This document shows positions 25,373-35,091 of a DNA stretch of 64,000 nucleotides, in pieces. Source of the DNA: Cyanobium sp. C1_MAG_00004. GTDB taxonomy: Bacteria; Cyanobacteriota; Cyanobacteriia; PCC-6307; Cyanobiaceae. Below the pieces are notes generated by a model. That model was not told where the DNA came from and did not search any database. It saw only the letters and a list, made by a program, of their open reading frames with translations. Each line of letters starts with the position of its first letter. The stretch's first letter is position 1. A program made the translations under genes and the position numbers. The stretch lies in assembly GCA_027486935.1 (NCBI GenBank), contig JAIXOF010000062.1, positions 1-64,000 on the forward strand. The letters are read 5' to 3'.

Positions 25373-26812
25373 GTGAGCCAAACCGAGCGAATCGACGACG
25401 CCATGCTGACCGCTATCGATGCCGTCGTGGTGGGTGCGGGCCTCTCGGGCCTGGTGGCTGCACGGCACCTGCAGCGATCAGGGCAGCGCGTGCGGGTGCT
25501 GGAGGCCCGCACCCGCGTCGGCGGGCGCATGGTCAGCATGACCACGCCCCATGGGGCCGTGGTCGATCTGGGCGGTCAGTGGGGCGGCGTCAGCCATCGC
25601 CGCTTTGCGGCCCTGCTCGACGAGTTGGCACTGGCCACTTACCCCAGCCATTACCTCGGTCAGGGGGTGTTCCACTGGCAGGGGCGGCGGGTCGTGGCCC
25701 CCCTGGCCGATCGCTTTGACCAGAGCCTGCTGTTCTTTGAGCCCGAGGCCCTCGGCCTGCCCAGCGATGAGCTGGCCGCCAGCCAGGGTCTGCAACGGGC
25801 CTTTGCCGAACTGGTGGCCCGGGTGGACCCTGTCCAGCCCTGGCTCACCCCCGACGCCCAGCAATTGGATCGGCTCACGGTGGCCCAGTGGACTCAGCAA
25901 CACACCGCCATCCCCCTGGCCCAACTGCCGCTCGACTGGCTGTGCCGGGTGGGGGGCTCCGGCGGCTTTGAACCCTGGGAGGCCTCGATCCTGCATCTCG
26001 CCTGGACCCAGGCGGTGGCCCCCCAGGCCGAGAGCCCCGAGGCCTGGCTGGTGCGCGGCGGAGCCGGCCAGGTGCCGCCGCTGCTGGTCGACGCCCTCGA
26101 GGCCGGCGATCCCGGTTGCGTGCAACTGGGCCAGGCGGTCGTGGCGATCAGCCAGAACGCTGCGGGGGTCACCGTCGCCACCGCTAACGGCCGGCTGCAC
26201 CAGGCCAGAGCCGCGATCGTGGCTGTGCCACCCCAGCTGCGACTGGGCATCAGCTTTGATCCCCCACTTCCGGCTGCCCACCGGGCCCTGCTGCAGCGCT
26301 CGCCGATGGGGGGCATGGCCAAGATCCTGGCGGTTTACGAGCGACCCTTTTGGCGTGAACAGGGCCTCAACGGCCTGGGGATCGGCGACCGGCCAGCCCT
26401 CGATCTGACCGCCGACAGCGGCCCACCCGAAGGCGCCCCGGCTGTGCTAGCCAGCTTTCTGGCCGGCGAGCGGGCCCTCACCCTTGGGGCCCTGCCCGCC
26501 GCAGAACGGCGCCAGATGATCCTGTCCGACCTCGTGGCCTACTGGGGCCCCGAGGCCGGCGAACCGCTGGATCTGATCGAGCAGCCCTGGAACGCCGAAC
26601 CCTGGAGCGGGGGCGCCTTTACCAGCTTTGTGAGCCCCGGAACCTGGACCAGCCACGCCCGCCTGGCAGCAGGCGAGCAGGGCGGCCCCGGCCCTGCGGC
26701 CCATGGCCGGGTGGCCTGGGCCGGCACCGAGGTCTCACCGCGCTGGCCCGGCTACTTCGAGGGGGCGATCGAAGCTGGCGAGCGTGCCGCCGCGGCGCTT
26801 CAAAAGCTGTGA
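25373..26812 (+). CDS. FAD-dependent amine oxidase (monoamine oxidase/polyamine oxidase type)
   Basis: With GTG at 25373 the protein has 479 residues; ATG at 25403 (MLTAIDAVVVGAG) is the alternative. The dinucleotide-binding motif VVVGAGLSGLVAARHL is at about 18-33, followed by LEARTRVGGRM, and the C-terminal FAD block WAGTEVSPRWPGYFEGAI matches flavin monoamine oxidases. Length fits the family (450-500). It diverges from DUF1543 with about 25 bases between starts and overlaps the following methyltransferase start by four bases (GTGA). The substrate is unknown; an amine or amino acid is likely. Confidence 0.88.
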   Translation: MSQTERIDDAMLTAIDAVVVGAGLSGLVAARHLQRSGQRVRVLEARTRVGGRMVSMTTPHGAVVDLGGQWGGVSHRRFAALLDELALATYPSHYLGQGVFHWQGRRVVAPLADRFDQSLLFFEPEALGLPSDELAASQGLQRAFAELVARVDPVQPWLTPDAQQLDRLTVAQWTQQHTAIPLAQLPLDWLCRVGGSGGFEPWEASILHLAWTQAVAPQAESPEAWLVRGGAGQVPPLLVDALEAGDPGCVQLGQAVVAISQNAAGVTVATANGRLHQARAAIVAVPPQLRLGISFDPPLPAAHRALLQRSPMGGMAKILAVYERPFWREQGLNGLGIGDRPALDLTADSGPPEGAPAVLASFLAGERALTLGALPAAERRQMILSDLVAYWGPEAGEPLDLIEQPWNAEPWSGGAFTSFVSPGTWTSHARLAAGEQGGPGPAAHGRVAWAGTEVSPRWPGYFEGAIEAGERAAAALQKL

Positions 26813-27693
26813 CTTACATCCACGGCACCAGCCCGCGTGAGCAGCGGCGGCTGATCGAACAGGCAGGGCGACTCGACAGGCTGCTGGCCGCCAACCTGGA
26901 GCTGCACCCCGGCGAACGGTTGCTCGAAATCGGCTGCGGCGTGGGGGCCGTGCTGGCCCGCATCGCCACAGCCCATCCCGACGCCCGGCTGTGGGGCATC
27001 GACATCAGCGCCCAGCAGATCGAGGGCGCCCGCCGCCACCTGAACGAACAAGGCATCGGCGGCATCGAGCTGGTGGTGGGGGACGGCGCCGCCCTGCCCT
27101 GGCCCGATGGGTCGTTTGACCGACTTCGGCTGGTGTGGGTGGTCGAGCACCTGGCCGATCCAAAGGCGGTGCTGGCCGAAGCGCTGCGGGTGCTGCGCCC
27201 CGGCGGCAGCATCCACCTGACCGAAACCGATTACGCCAGCTTGCTGGTCTCTCCGCCCGACCCGGCCATCGCGGCGCTGCTGGCGGCGTTTGTGGCTCAT
27301 TTCAACTGCCACGGCAACGCCCATGCCGGCCCTGCCCTGGGGCCGCTGTTGGCACAGGCGGGCTTTGCCGAGGTGACGGTGGACATGGTGGGCATCCACC
27401 ACTGGTGCCCCGGCCAGCGGCAACAGCTGCACGAGTTTTGCAACTACCTCCTGGGGTTCATCGGCCCCGAACTGCCTGCGTTGGAGCAGGCCGCCGGCTC
27501 AGGGGCCCATGCCGCGCTGATCCGCCGCGGCCACGGGCGCTTTGCCCGGCTGGCCGAACGCGCCGACGCCGCGATCAGCATCAGCGCTTATCAGGGGCGC
27601 GGGGTGAAACCGGCCACGACGGGGCTCGATCCAGCCGATCATCGGCACCACCTCAAAGTCGAGGCAGGCATCAAAGGCGAGCACAAGCTTTGA
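26809..27693 (+). CDS. Class I SAM-dependent methyltransferase
   Basis: The 294-residue protein has the SAM-binding loop LLEIGCGVGAVLARIA at about 37-52, motif II acidic residue in WGIDISAQQ, GDGAALPWPDGSFDRL and LRVLRPGGSIHLTE. It is a Methyltransf_11/UbiE-type enzyme. A tail of about 40 residues (GRGVKPATTGLDPADHRHHL) is not typical of the fold. The GTG start at 26809 overlaps the amine oxidase stop, so the two are translationally coupled and may act on the same small molecule. The acceptor is unknown. Confidence 0.85.
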   Translation: MTYIHGTSPREQRRLIEQAGRLDRLLAANLELHPGERLLEIGCGVGAVLARIATAHPDARLWGIDISAQQIEGARRHLNEQGIGGIELVVGDGAALPWPDGSFDRLRLVWVVEHLADPKAVLAEALRVLRPGGSIHLTETDYASLLVSPPDPAIAALLAAFVAHFNCHGNAHAGPALGPLLAQAGFAEVTVDMVGIHHWCPGQRQQLHEFCNYLLGFIGPELPALEQAAGSGAHAALIRRGHGRFARLAERADAAISISAYQGRGVKPATTGLDPADHRHHLKVEAGIKGEHKL

Positions 27694-27757
27694 CTTGACT
27701 GCGATTGTCGCCAAGCTGGAAGCACTTCGCCTGGCGGCTGTGCACGCTCCAGTCCCG

Positions 27758-28699
27758 ATGCCATCGATCAGCCTGCAGGGCGGCGCCCAGATGCCAGCCC
27801 TGGGTCTGGGCACCTGGAAATCGAGCCCTGGCGACGTGGGGGCAGCGGTGAGCACGGCCCTGCAGCTGGGCTACCGCCACATCGACTGCGCAGCCATCTA
27901 CGGCAACGAGGCCGAGATCGGCGCGGCCCTGGCCAAAGCCCAGCGCGAGGGCCAGGTGCGTCGTGAGGAGCTGTGGATCACCTCCAAGCTCTGGAACGAC
28001 TGCCACAGCCCCGAGCAAGTCAGACCTGCCCTGGAGAAGACCCTGCGGGATCTGCAGCTCGACCAGCTCGATCTTTATTTGATCCACTGGCCGGTGGTGC
28101 ACCGCCACGGGGTGCTGATGCCCAGCAACGCCGCGGATCAGATCCCACTGGAGCAGCTGCCTCTCGATGCAACGTGGAGCGCCATGGAAGCCCTCGTGGA
28201 TGCAGGACTGGTCCGCCAGATCGGGGTGTCCAATTGCAGCGCCACCAAGCTGGCCGCCCTGCTGTCCCACTGCCGCATGGCGCCGGCGATGAACCAGGTC
28301 GAACGCCACCCCTGGCTGCAGCAGAACGCTCTATTGACCTTCTGCCGGCAGCAAGGCATCGCCTTGACCGCCTATTCGCCCCTGGGCTCCCCGGCGGCCG
28401 GCGGCCCCGCGCCGCTGTTGGGCGAACCGGTGATCACCGCGATTGCCCAGGCCCATGGGACCAGCCCAGCCCAGGTGCTGCTGGCCTGGGGGCTGGCCAC
28501 CGGCACGGCGGTGATCCCCAAGTCGGTGCACCGCGAGCGCCTGGCCGCCAACCTGGCTGCCGCCCAGCTGCGCCTGAACCCAGCCGAGCTGGAACAGATC
28601 GCCGCCCTCGATCGGCACCACCGCTTTGTCGACGGCAGCTTCTGGGAGCTGCCTGGGGGGCCTTACAGCCGGGGCACTCTGTGGGATGACGCCGGCTAA
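27758..28699 (+). CDS. Aldo/keto reductase
   Basis: From the ATG at 27758 the enzyme has 313 residues, the normal AKR size. Catalytic residues are all present: Asp43 and Tyr48 (IDCAAIYGNEAEIG), Lys77 (WITSKLWNDC) and His110 (LYLIHWPVVH). The NADPH-binding block near the C terminus is AVIPKSVHRERLAANLAA. A TTG at 27695, almost abutting the methyltransferase stop, would add 21 residues. It reduces aldehydes or ketones; the substrate is not predictable. It follows the amine oxidase and methyltransferase genes on the same strand. The stop TAA overlaps the TAG of the convergent Nif11-like gene. Confidence 0.92.
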   Translation: MPSISLQGGAQMPALGLGTWKSSPGDVGAAVSTALQLGYRHIDCAAIYGNEAEIGAALAKAQREGQVRREELWITSKLWNDCHSPEQVRPALEKTLRDLQLDQLDLYLIHWPVVHRHGVLMPSNAADQIPLEQLPLDATWSAMEALVDAGLVRQIGVSNCSATKLAALLSHCRMAPAMNQVERHPWLQQNALLTFCRQQGIALTAYSPLGSPAAGGPAPLLGEPVITAIAQAHGTSPAQVLLAWGLATGTAVIPKSVHRERLAANLAAAQLRLNPAELEQIAALDRHHRFVDGSFWELPGGPYSRGTLWDDAG

Positions 28700-29094
28700 A
28701 ACGGCCAGCCCGGAACCAGACTCAACATCACCGACACCACCACCAAGACCGGAAACACCCCACGCCACAGCAACCTCTGCCAGGACGAGCCCTTGCGCCA
28801 TTGACTGCGCAATGCCAGATCGAACAGGCGCAAGTAGGGCAGATCGAGGGGCATCAGCAACTCCCCCCAGAAGCGGCGCCGGTAGCCCCCCACAAAGCGC
28901 TCGCCAAAGAGCGCCTGATGCTCCAGCAACAACCGGGGCGTGACGGCGAAGCCGGCCCGCTGGGCGACCACACACACACCGAACAAGGCGCGGGTGCCCA
29001 ACAGCTGCTGTTGCAACCCAGGGTCTCGGCGCACCTGGATCACAAAGCGGCGCACCTGCCTCAAACTCGGCTGATGTTCCAGGATGGCCAGCAT
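28696..29094 (-). CDS. Nif11-like domain membrane protein
   Basis: The 132-residue protein opens with a Nif11-like block: LRQVRRFVIQVRRDPGLQQQ, then AQRAGFAVTPRLLLEH, the 'xxDPxLQxxL ... AxxxGFxxxxxxL' pattern of that family. It continues with a basic middle region and a single C-terminal hydrophobic helix (GVFPVLVVVSVMLSLVPG). Nif11 domains occur as leader peptides of ribosomally made natural products and as stand-alone proteins of unknown role; here the membrane anchor argues against a simple leader. Its ATG shares a CATG tetranucleotide with an ATG of the divergent methyltransferase, and its stop overlaps the aldo/keto reductase stop. The assignment is by pattern only. Confidence 0.55.
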   Translation of the reverse strand: MLAILEHQPSLRQVRRFVIQVRRDPGLQQQLLGTRALFGVCVVAQRAGFAVTPRLLLEHQALFGERFVGGYRRRFWGELLMPLDLPYLRLFDLALRSQWRKGSSWQRLLWRGVFPVLVVVSVMLSLVPGWPF

Positions 29095-29812
29095 GGATTT
29101 CTTTGAACGGCAGTGGACCTCCTACCGGGCCATTGTTGAGCACGATCTGATGGAGCATCAGGCCGTGGCACGCGCCACGGCCGCTGCGATCGACAGCTGG
29201 CTGGCCGCCCGCCCCGCCGGCGAACCGGCACCCCATCTGGTCGACCTGGGCTGCGGTGATCTGGCCCTGCTGGCGCCTGTGCTGCAACGGTTGCCGCTGG
29301 CCAGCTACACCGGCCTGGACCTGACCGCGGCCGTGCTGCCCCTGGCGCAGCAGGCCCTGGGAGCCGTGCCCTACCCCAGCCTCTGGCTCGAAGGCGATCT
29401 GCTGGCCTGGGCCAAGGCAGGTCCGGGCGCCGACGGCAGCGCGCGCCCGGTTGACATCCTGCATTCAGCCTTTGCGATCCACCACCTCACGGATCCGGAC
29501 AAAGCCACATTCCTGCAGGCCGCTCGCCAGCGCATCGCTCCAGGCGGCGTGTTCATCTGGGTTGATGTGTTTCGCCAACCCGGCGAAAGCCGGGATGCCT
29601 ACGTGGCGCGTTACAAGCAGCGGATCGCAGCGCAGTGGGCCCAGCTGACCGCCGAGCAGCATCAGCATGTGACCAGCCACCTAAGTGCCTACGACATCCC
29701 CGCTGACCGGCAGGCCATCGAGGCCGCCGCCGCGGCCTCTGGCTGGCGGTGGAGCTGGGGCTGGGAGGGTGCCCACCAGGCCGAAGCCATGGCGGTGTTG
29801 ACACCGCTCTGA
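29084..29812 (+). CDS. Class I SAM-dependent methyltransferase
   Basis: The 242-residue protein has the SAM loop PHLVDLGCGDLALLAPVL (about 50-67), the acidic motif II in YTGLDLTAAVLPLAQQAL, and the late motif QRIAPGGVFIWVDVFRQPGE. The start may be the ATG at 29084 (MASMDFFE) or 29093 (MDFFERQW); either overlaps the divergent Nif11-like gene at its start codon. The acceptor is unknown. It converges on sufS with a 2-base gap. It is not closely similar to the methyltransferase at 26809. Confidence 0.85.
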   Translation: MASMDFFERQWTSYRAIVEHDLMEHQAVARATAAAIDSWLAARPAGEPAPHLVDLGCGDLALLAPVLQRLPLASYTGLDLTAAVLPLAQQALGAVPYPSLWLEGDLLAWAKAGPGADGSARPVDILHSAFAIHHLTDPDKATFLQAARQRIAPGGVFIWVDVFRQPGESRDAYVARYKQRIAAQWAQLTAEQHQHVTSHLSAYDIPADRQAIEAAAAASGWRWSWGWEGAHQAEAMAVLTPL

Positions 29813-29814
29813 AG

Positions 29815-31128
29815 TCAGCTGTGGTCGCGCAGGAACTGAATCGTGCCCGTCAGCTCGTCGGCGAAACGGTCGATCTCGTCAAGCGTGGTGGTGAAGCTGA
29901 GGCTGGCCCGGGCCGTACCGCTCAAGCCGTAATGGCGGTGCAGGGGCTGGGTGCAGTGATGGCCGCTGCGAATGCAGATGCCTGCTGAATCAAGCAGGGC
30001 GGCGATGTCGTTGGCATGCAGGCCCTCGACATCGAACGCCGCCAGGGCGCCCCGATCGAGTTGTTGCTCGGGGGTGGGGCCAAGGATGCGCAGACCTTCA
30101 ATCGCCTGCAGCCGGGCAAACAGATGGCGGGTGAGCTGCTGCTCCCAGGCGTGGATGCGCTCGAGGCCGATCGCGTTCAGATAGTCGAGGGCCGCCCCCA
30201 TGCCGATCGCCTCGCCAATGGCCGGAGTGCCCGCCTCAAACTTGTGGGGCAGCTCGGCCCAGCTGCTGTGGTCCAGATAGACGTCCTGGATCATTTCGCC
30301 GCCACCGAGAAACGGCGGCATCGCCTCCAGCAGTGCTTCGCGGGCCCACAGAAATCCCATGCCGGTGGGGCCGCACAGCTTGTGGGAGCTGCCGACCAGA
30401 AAGTCGCAATCCAGCTGCTTCACATCCACCGGCAGGTGGGGCAGGCTCTGACAACCATCCACCAACACCAGAGCGCCGACGCTGCGGGCCAGCTGGGTCA
30501 CCAAGGCGATCGGGTTGAGGCAACCCAGGGTGTTACTGACCTGGACCAGGCTCACCAGCTTGGTGCGCCCGTTCAGCTTGGCGCGCAAATCGTCCAGATC
30601 CAGCTCACCGCTCTCGGTCAGGCCCGCGTGGCGCAGCACGCAGCCCGTGCGCGCCGCCAGCAGCTGCCAGGGCACCAGGTTGCTGTGGTGCTCCATCACC
30701 GTGAGCAGCACCTCATCGCCAGGCCGCAGGAATGCCTCACCCCAGCTGCGGGCCACCAGATTGATGGCCTCGCTGGCGTTGCGGGTGAACACGATCTCGC
30801 GCGGGTTCGCTGACCCGACAAAGCGAGCCGTCTTCTCGCGCGCTGTCTCAAATCCCTCGGTGGCACGGGCGCTCAGCTGGTGGGCGCCGCGGTGCACATT
30901 GGCGTTGTCGTGGTCGTAGTAATGACGCAGGGCATCGAGCACTTGGCGCGGCTTCTGGCTGGTGGCGGCGTGATCGAGGTAGATCAGCGGTTGGCCCAGA
31001 CAAGCCGTCTGGGCCAACAACGGAAAATCAGGCCTCGTCAGGGCTGCCAGATCCGCTGCGCCGGGACTGCGCTCGACAGCCGATAGAGCGGAAGCCTGGG
31101 GGCTCTCAATCACAGGCAGAACGGTCAT
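29815..31128 (-). CDS. sufS: Cysteine desulfurase SufS
   Basis: SufS takes sulfur from cysteine for iron-sulfur cluster assembly. From the ATG at 31128 (MTVLPVIESP) it has 437 residues. The PLP lysine is Lys250 in GSSHKLCGPTG and the persulfide-forming cysteine is Cys392 in IRSGHHCTQPLH, the group II (SufS) type. The first 25 residues before DFPLL are a non-conserved extension. It is the last gene of the ftrC-sufBCDS series, 4 bases after sufD. No sufE is in the window. Confidence 0.96.
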   Translation of the reverse strand: MTVLPVIESPQASALSAVERSPGAADLAALTRPDFPLLAQTACLGQPLIYLDHAATSQKPRQVLDALRHYYDHDNANVHRGAHQLSARATEGFETAREKTARFVGSANPREIVFTRNASEAINLVARSWGEAFLRPGDEVLLTVMEHHSNLVPWQLLAARTGCVLRHAGLTESGELDLDDLRAKLNGRTKLVSLVQVSNTLGCLNPIALVTQLARSVGALVLVDGCQSLPHLPVDVKQLDCDFLVGSSHKLCGPTGMGFLWAREALLEAMPPFLGGGEMIQDVYLDHSSWAELPHKFEAGTPAIGEAIGMGAALDYLNAIGLERIHAWEQQLTRHLFARLQAIEGLRILGPTPEQQLDRGALAAFDVEGLHANDIAALLDSAGICIRSGHHCTQPLHRHYGLSGTARASLSFTTTLDEIDRFADELTGTIQFLRDHS

Positions 31129-31132
31129 CGCC

Positions 31133-32238
31133 TCAAGGCTCCAGCAGCTGCTTGGCCAGGGGCTGCCAACCCGCAGCGGCGGCCGGCAACTCCCGCAGCA
31201 CATCCTGGCAATAACCGGCCAGCAACAGCCGGGCCGCCTGGTCGGCAGCGATGCCGCGGCTCTGCAGATAGAACAGCTCCTCTTGCTGCAGCCGGCTCAG
31301 CGTGGCGCCATGGGCGCATTTGACATCGTCGGCGACGATCTCAAGCTCGGGCTTGGTGTCGACCCTGGCGCGGTCGCTCAACAACAGACTGCGGCTGAGT
31401 TGAGCCGCATCGGTGCGCTGGGCCGCCTGGGGCACCTGCACGGCACCGTTGAACACGCTGCGTCCGGCGCCAGCGGCAACGGTCTTGTGCAGCTGATCGA
31501 GCTGCCCGTCGGGCCCCTCGAACCGCACCAGGCTGTGGGTATCGGCCAGCTGATGGTCATCCACCCACTGCAGTCCCCGCAGGCGAGTGTGGGCCGCACC
31601 TGCTGCCTGGAACACCCTGGGCTCCAGCCGGCTCAGGCCCCAGCCGGCACTGACGGCCGTCAGGTTGAGGGCGCTGCCAGGAGCCTGGACCACGGCGAGA
31701 TGGCCCAGCAGTGCCGCGTCGGTTTGGCCCTGGGCAACCAGGCCCCAGTCGAGCCGGGCATCGGCGGCCAGAGTGGCTTCGCACACCAGGCTGACCACGC
31801 CGACCCCTGTCGACGACACCCGTTGCGCCACCTGCAGTGAGGCCCCGGGTTCGAGCTGCAGCACCAGGTGTACGGCCAGCAGTTCGCCCTGGTCACCGGC
31901 ATCGAACTGCAGCGCAAGCGGCTGGGAAGCGGTGTGGGCCGCAACCCGCAGGCCCAGCCGCACGGGGCTGGCGTGGGCATTCAGCCTGACCGGCCAGTGC
32001 CCGTCGCACCCGGTGTGGGCCAGGGTCTGACCTGCCACCACGTCCAGTTCAGCGTCTGTGAGACGGGACACCCCAGCCGGTAGCTGCAGCGAGGCCAACG
32101 GATCGCCACCGCTCCAGGGGCGCGGTTCGATGGCCGTCAGCACCGCCAGATCGGTGAAGCGCCAGTCCTCCATCCGACGAGAGGGCACCGGGCCGCCGGC
32201 CAGGTCTTCCCAGGTGTGGGCCAAGGTCGTCGCCACCA

Positions 32239-32242
<4 letters not shown>
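31133..32242 (-). CDS. sufD: Fe-S cluster assembly protein SufD
   Basis: SufD is a scaffold partner of SufB and SufC. The 369-residue protein has the SufBD core with [40 protein letters not shown] and LFYLQSRGI near the C terminus. The N terminus ([20 protein letters not shown], then [12 protein letters not shown]) is typical. The start codon overlaps the sufC stop by four bases. It is part of the sufBCDS operon. Confidence 0.95.
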
Positions 32243-33027
<785 letters not shown>

Positions 33028-33075
33028 AGAACTTCAGGACAACACGTCAAAGAGAAACCAGCAGCAGGGAGTCGA

Positions 33076-34515
33076 CTAACCAACCGATCCCTCGAGTTTG
33101 AGGGCGAGCAGCTTGTCTGCCTCGGCAGCAAATTCCATCGGCAGCTGATTGAACACGTCGCGGCAGAAGCCACTGACCATCATCGAGACAGCCTCTTCAA
33201 AACCGATCCCGCGACTCTGTAGATAGAAAAGCTGATCGGCCGACAGCCGGCAGGTGCTGGCCTCGTGCTCAACCACCGCATCACTCTGCTGAGAACGGAT
33301 GTAGGGATAGGTGTTGGCACCTGCCTGGTCGCCGATCAGCATCGAGTCGCACTGGCTGTAGTTCTTGGCCCCAACAGCCTTGGGTCCGATCTGAACCAGA
33401 CCGCGGTAGCTGTTGATCGAGTGCCCGGCACTGATGCCCTTGCTGACAATGGTGGAACGGGTGCGGGGCCCCACGTGGATCATTTTGGTGCCGGTGTCTG
33501 CCTGCTGGCGGTTGTTGGTGAGAGCGACCGAGTAAAACTCGCCGACCGATTCAGCCCCTTGCAGCACACAACTGGGATACTTCCAGGTGATCGCCGAACC
33601 GGTTTCCACTTGAGTCCAGCTGATTTTGCTGCGGGCGCCGCGGCATTGCCCGCGCTTGGTGACAAAGTTGTAAATACCACCGACACCGTTTTCATCGCCG
33701 GCGTACCAGTTCTGCACGGTCGAATATTTGATCGAAGCGTCATCCAACACAACCAGCTCCACCACAGCGGCATGGAGCTGATTGGTGTCAAACATCGGCG
33801 CGGTACATCCCTCGAGATAGCTCACCGAGGCGCCCTCTTCGGCCACGATCAGGGTGCGCTCGAACTGGCCGGTATCGCCTGAGTTGATGCGGAAATAGGT
33901 GGACAGCTCCATCGGGCAGGTCACTCCCTTGGGAATGAACACAAAGGAGCCATCGCTGAAGACTGCCGAGTTGAGCGCGGCAAAGTAGTTGTCGTTACTG
34001 GGCACCACAGTGCCCAAATAACGCTCGATCAGCTCAGGATGCTCCTTAACCGCTTCGCTGATGGAGCAAAAAATAACCCCGTGCTCGGCGAGCTGCTCCT
34101 TGAACGTGGTGGCGATTGAGACACTGTCGAATACCGCATCAACGGCCACATTAGAGAGACGCTTTTGCTCGCTCAGCGGAATACCAAGCTTGTCAAAGGT
34201 CTCCAGCAGCTTGGGGTCCACCTCATCGAGACTGCTTTTCTTGGCCTGCTGCTTGGGAGCCGCGTAATAAATGATGTCCTGGTAATCGATCGGCGGATAA
34301 CCCAGGGCCGCCCAATCGGGCTCCTGCATCTGCAACCACTGCCGGTAAGCACGCAAACGAAAGTCGAGCAAAAAAGCCGGCTCGTCTTTTTTGGCCGAGA
34401 TCAGGCGAACGACATCCTCACTCAACCCTTTGGCGATCTTTTCGGTTTCAATATCGGTCACGAAGCCGTATTTGTACGGCTGCGAGACCAGATCACCAAC
34501 GGCTGCGGAGGTCAT
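33076..34515 (-). CDS. sufB: Fe-S cluster assembly scaffold SufB
   Basis: The 479-residue protein is SufB, the central scaffold of the SUF system. Recognisable blocks are [20 protein letters not shown] at the N terminus, [25 protein letters not shown]-like [40 protein letters not shown] and YLQSRGI near the C terminus. Conserved cysteines are in SYLEGC and SQCDS. Codon use is slightly more AT-rich than its neighbours, as often seen in highly expressed conserved genes. The start ATG at 34515 is 9 bases from the ftrC stop, so the two are one transcription unit. Confidence 0.97.
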   Translation of the reverse strand: MTSAAVGDLVSQPYKYGFVTDIETEKIAKGLSEDVVRLISAKKDEPAFLLDFRLRAYRQWLQMQEPDWAALGYPPIDYQDIIYYAAPKQQAKKSSLDEVDPKLLETFDKLGIPLSEQKRLSNVAVDAVFDSVSIATTFKEQLAEHGVIFCSISEAVKEHPELIERYLGTVVPSNDNYFAALNSAVFSDGSFVFIPKGVTCPMELSTYFRINSGDTGQFERTLIVAEEGASVSYLEGCTAPMFDTNQLHAAVVELVVLDDASIKYSTVQNWYAGDENGVGGIYNFVTKRGQCRGARSKISWTQVETGSAITWKYPSCVLQGAESVGEFYSVALTNNRQQADTGTKMIHVGPRTRSTIVSKGISAGHSINSYRGLVQIGPKAVGAKNYSQCDSMLIGDQAGANTYPYIRSQQSDAVVEHEASTCRLSADQLFYLQSRGIGFEEAVSMMVSGFCRDVFNQLPMEFAAEADKLLALKLEGSVG

Positions 34516-34524
34516 CAGAACAAT

Positions 34525-34881
34525 TCAACCGGAAATACTGCTTTTGATCTCGTCCATCGAGATCGTCTGCTTGTCACAACGGAACGCGTTGTCTTCGGTG
34601 AGGAACAGCATGCAATGGCATTCATGGCGCTCGCGCATCGGCACGCAGGGGCAGTTCCAGAACGCCTGAGCCACTTCGGCTTCCTTGTCCTCGTAGTGGC
34701 GGCAAGGGCAGAGCGCGGCACCGAGCTGGTCCTTGTGGCGGGCCAGCCCCTCGAGCACGACAGCCGTCACGCCACTGTCACTGCAGAAATAGGTGCCGGT
34801 GCGCTGGGCATAGGTCTCGGCGAACTTACGGATCACCTCAAGACTCTCGGAGCTCGGCGCAGAAGCAGCGGGATCAGCCAT
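34525..34881 (-). CDS. ftrC: Ferredoxin-thioredoxin reductase catalytic subunit
   Basis: FtrC carries the [4Fe-4S] cluster and redox disulfide that pass electrons from ferredoxin to thioredoxin, linking light to enzyme activity. The 118-residue protein has the family cysteines at 58 and 60 (ALCPCRHYED), 77 and 79 (FWNCPCVPMR) and 88 and 90 (HECHCMLF), plus Cys33 and Cys102. It is the first gene of the minus-strand series leading into sufBCDS and diverges from sufR. Putting an Fe-S enzyme directly under the SUF promoter region suggests joint control by SufR. The variable subunit ftrV is not in the window. Confidence 0.96.
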   Translation of the reverse strand: MADPAASAPSSESLEVIRKFAETYAQRTGTYFCSDSGVTAVVLEGLARHKDQLGAALCPCRHYEDKEAEVAQAFWNCPCVPMRERHECHCMLFLTEDNAFRCDKQTISMDEIKSSISG

Positions 34882-34924
34882 GGCAGAGAGGGGGTGGCGT
34901 CAGGGCCTGAAAGAGGAGCAAGAC

Positions 34925-34967
34925 GTTTCGAAGACGAAGGCGTTTCGAAACCAAAGGGTTTCTAAAC
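34925..34967. promoter_or_regulatory. Three phased palindromic elements, candidate SufR operator
   Basis: The ftrC-sufR intergenic region holds GTTTCGAAGA (34925-34934), the perfect palindrome GTTTCGAAAC (34942-34951) and GTTTCTAAAC (34958-34967), with centres 16-17 bases apart. The last two together make GAAAC-CAAAGG-GTTTC (34947-34962), i.e. AAC-N6-GTT, the core of the CAAC-N6-GTTG sites reported for SufR in Synechocystis. The site is 44-86 bases upstream of the ftrC start. SufR as the ligand is inference. Confidence 0.5.
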
Positions 34968-34976
34968 CCACCGTAG

Positions 34977-34993
34977 GCCACCGGAACGGTGGC
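34977..34993. promoter_or_regulatory. 7-bp inverted repeat in the ftrC-sufR spacer
   Basis: GCCACCG-GAA-CGGTGGC is a perfect inverted repeat with a 3-base centre, 10 bases beyond the GTTTC cluster on the sufR side. No T-run follows in either direction, so a second operator or a 5' leader hairpin is more likely than a terminator. Confidence 0.4.
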
Positions 34994-35091
34994 TGGAGGC
35001 TGGGGCCATTGTGCCCCTTGGAAGCCGCCCCCTGACGCAAACCCCCAATTGCCTGCGACGCGTGGCATGGTTGTGAAGCGACCGGTTTGCA

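Noticed and set aside
25348-25545. N-terminal extension of the DUF1543 protein
   Set aside because: It is antisense to the FAD-binding region of the amine oxidase and is Arg/Thr/Ser-rich. DUF1543 begins at MLFLAVLGG.
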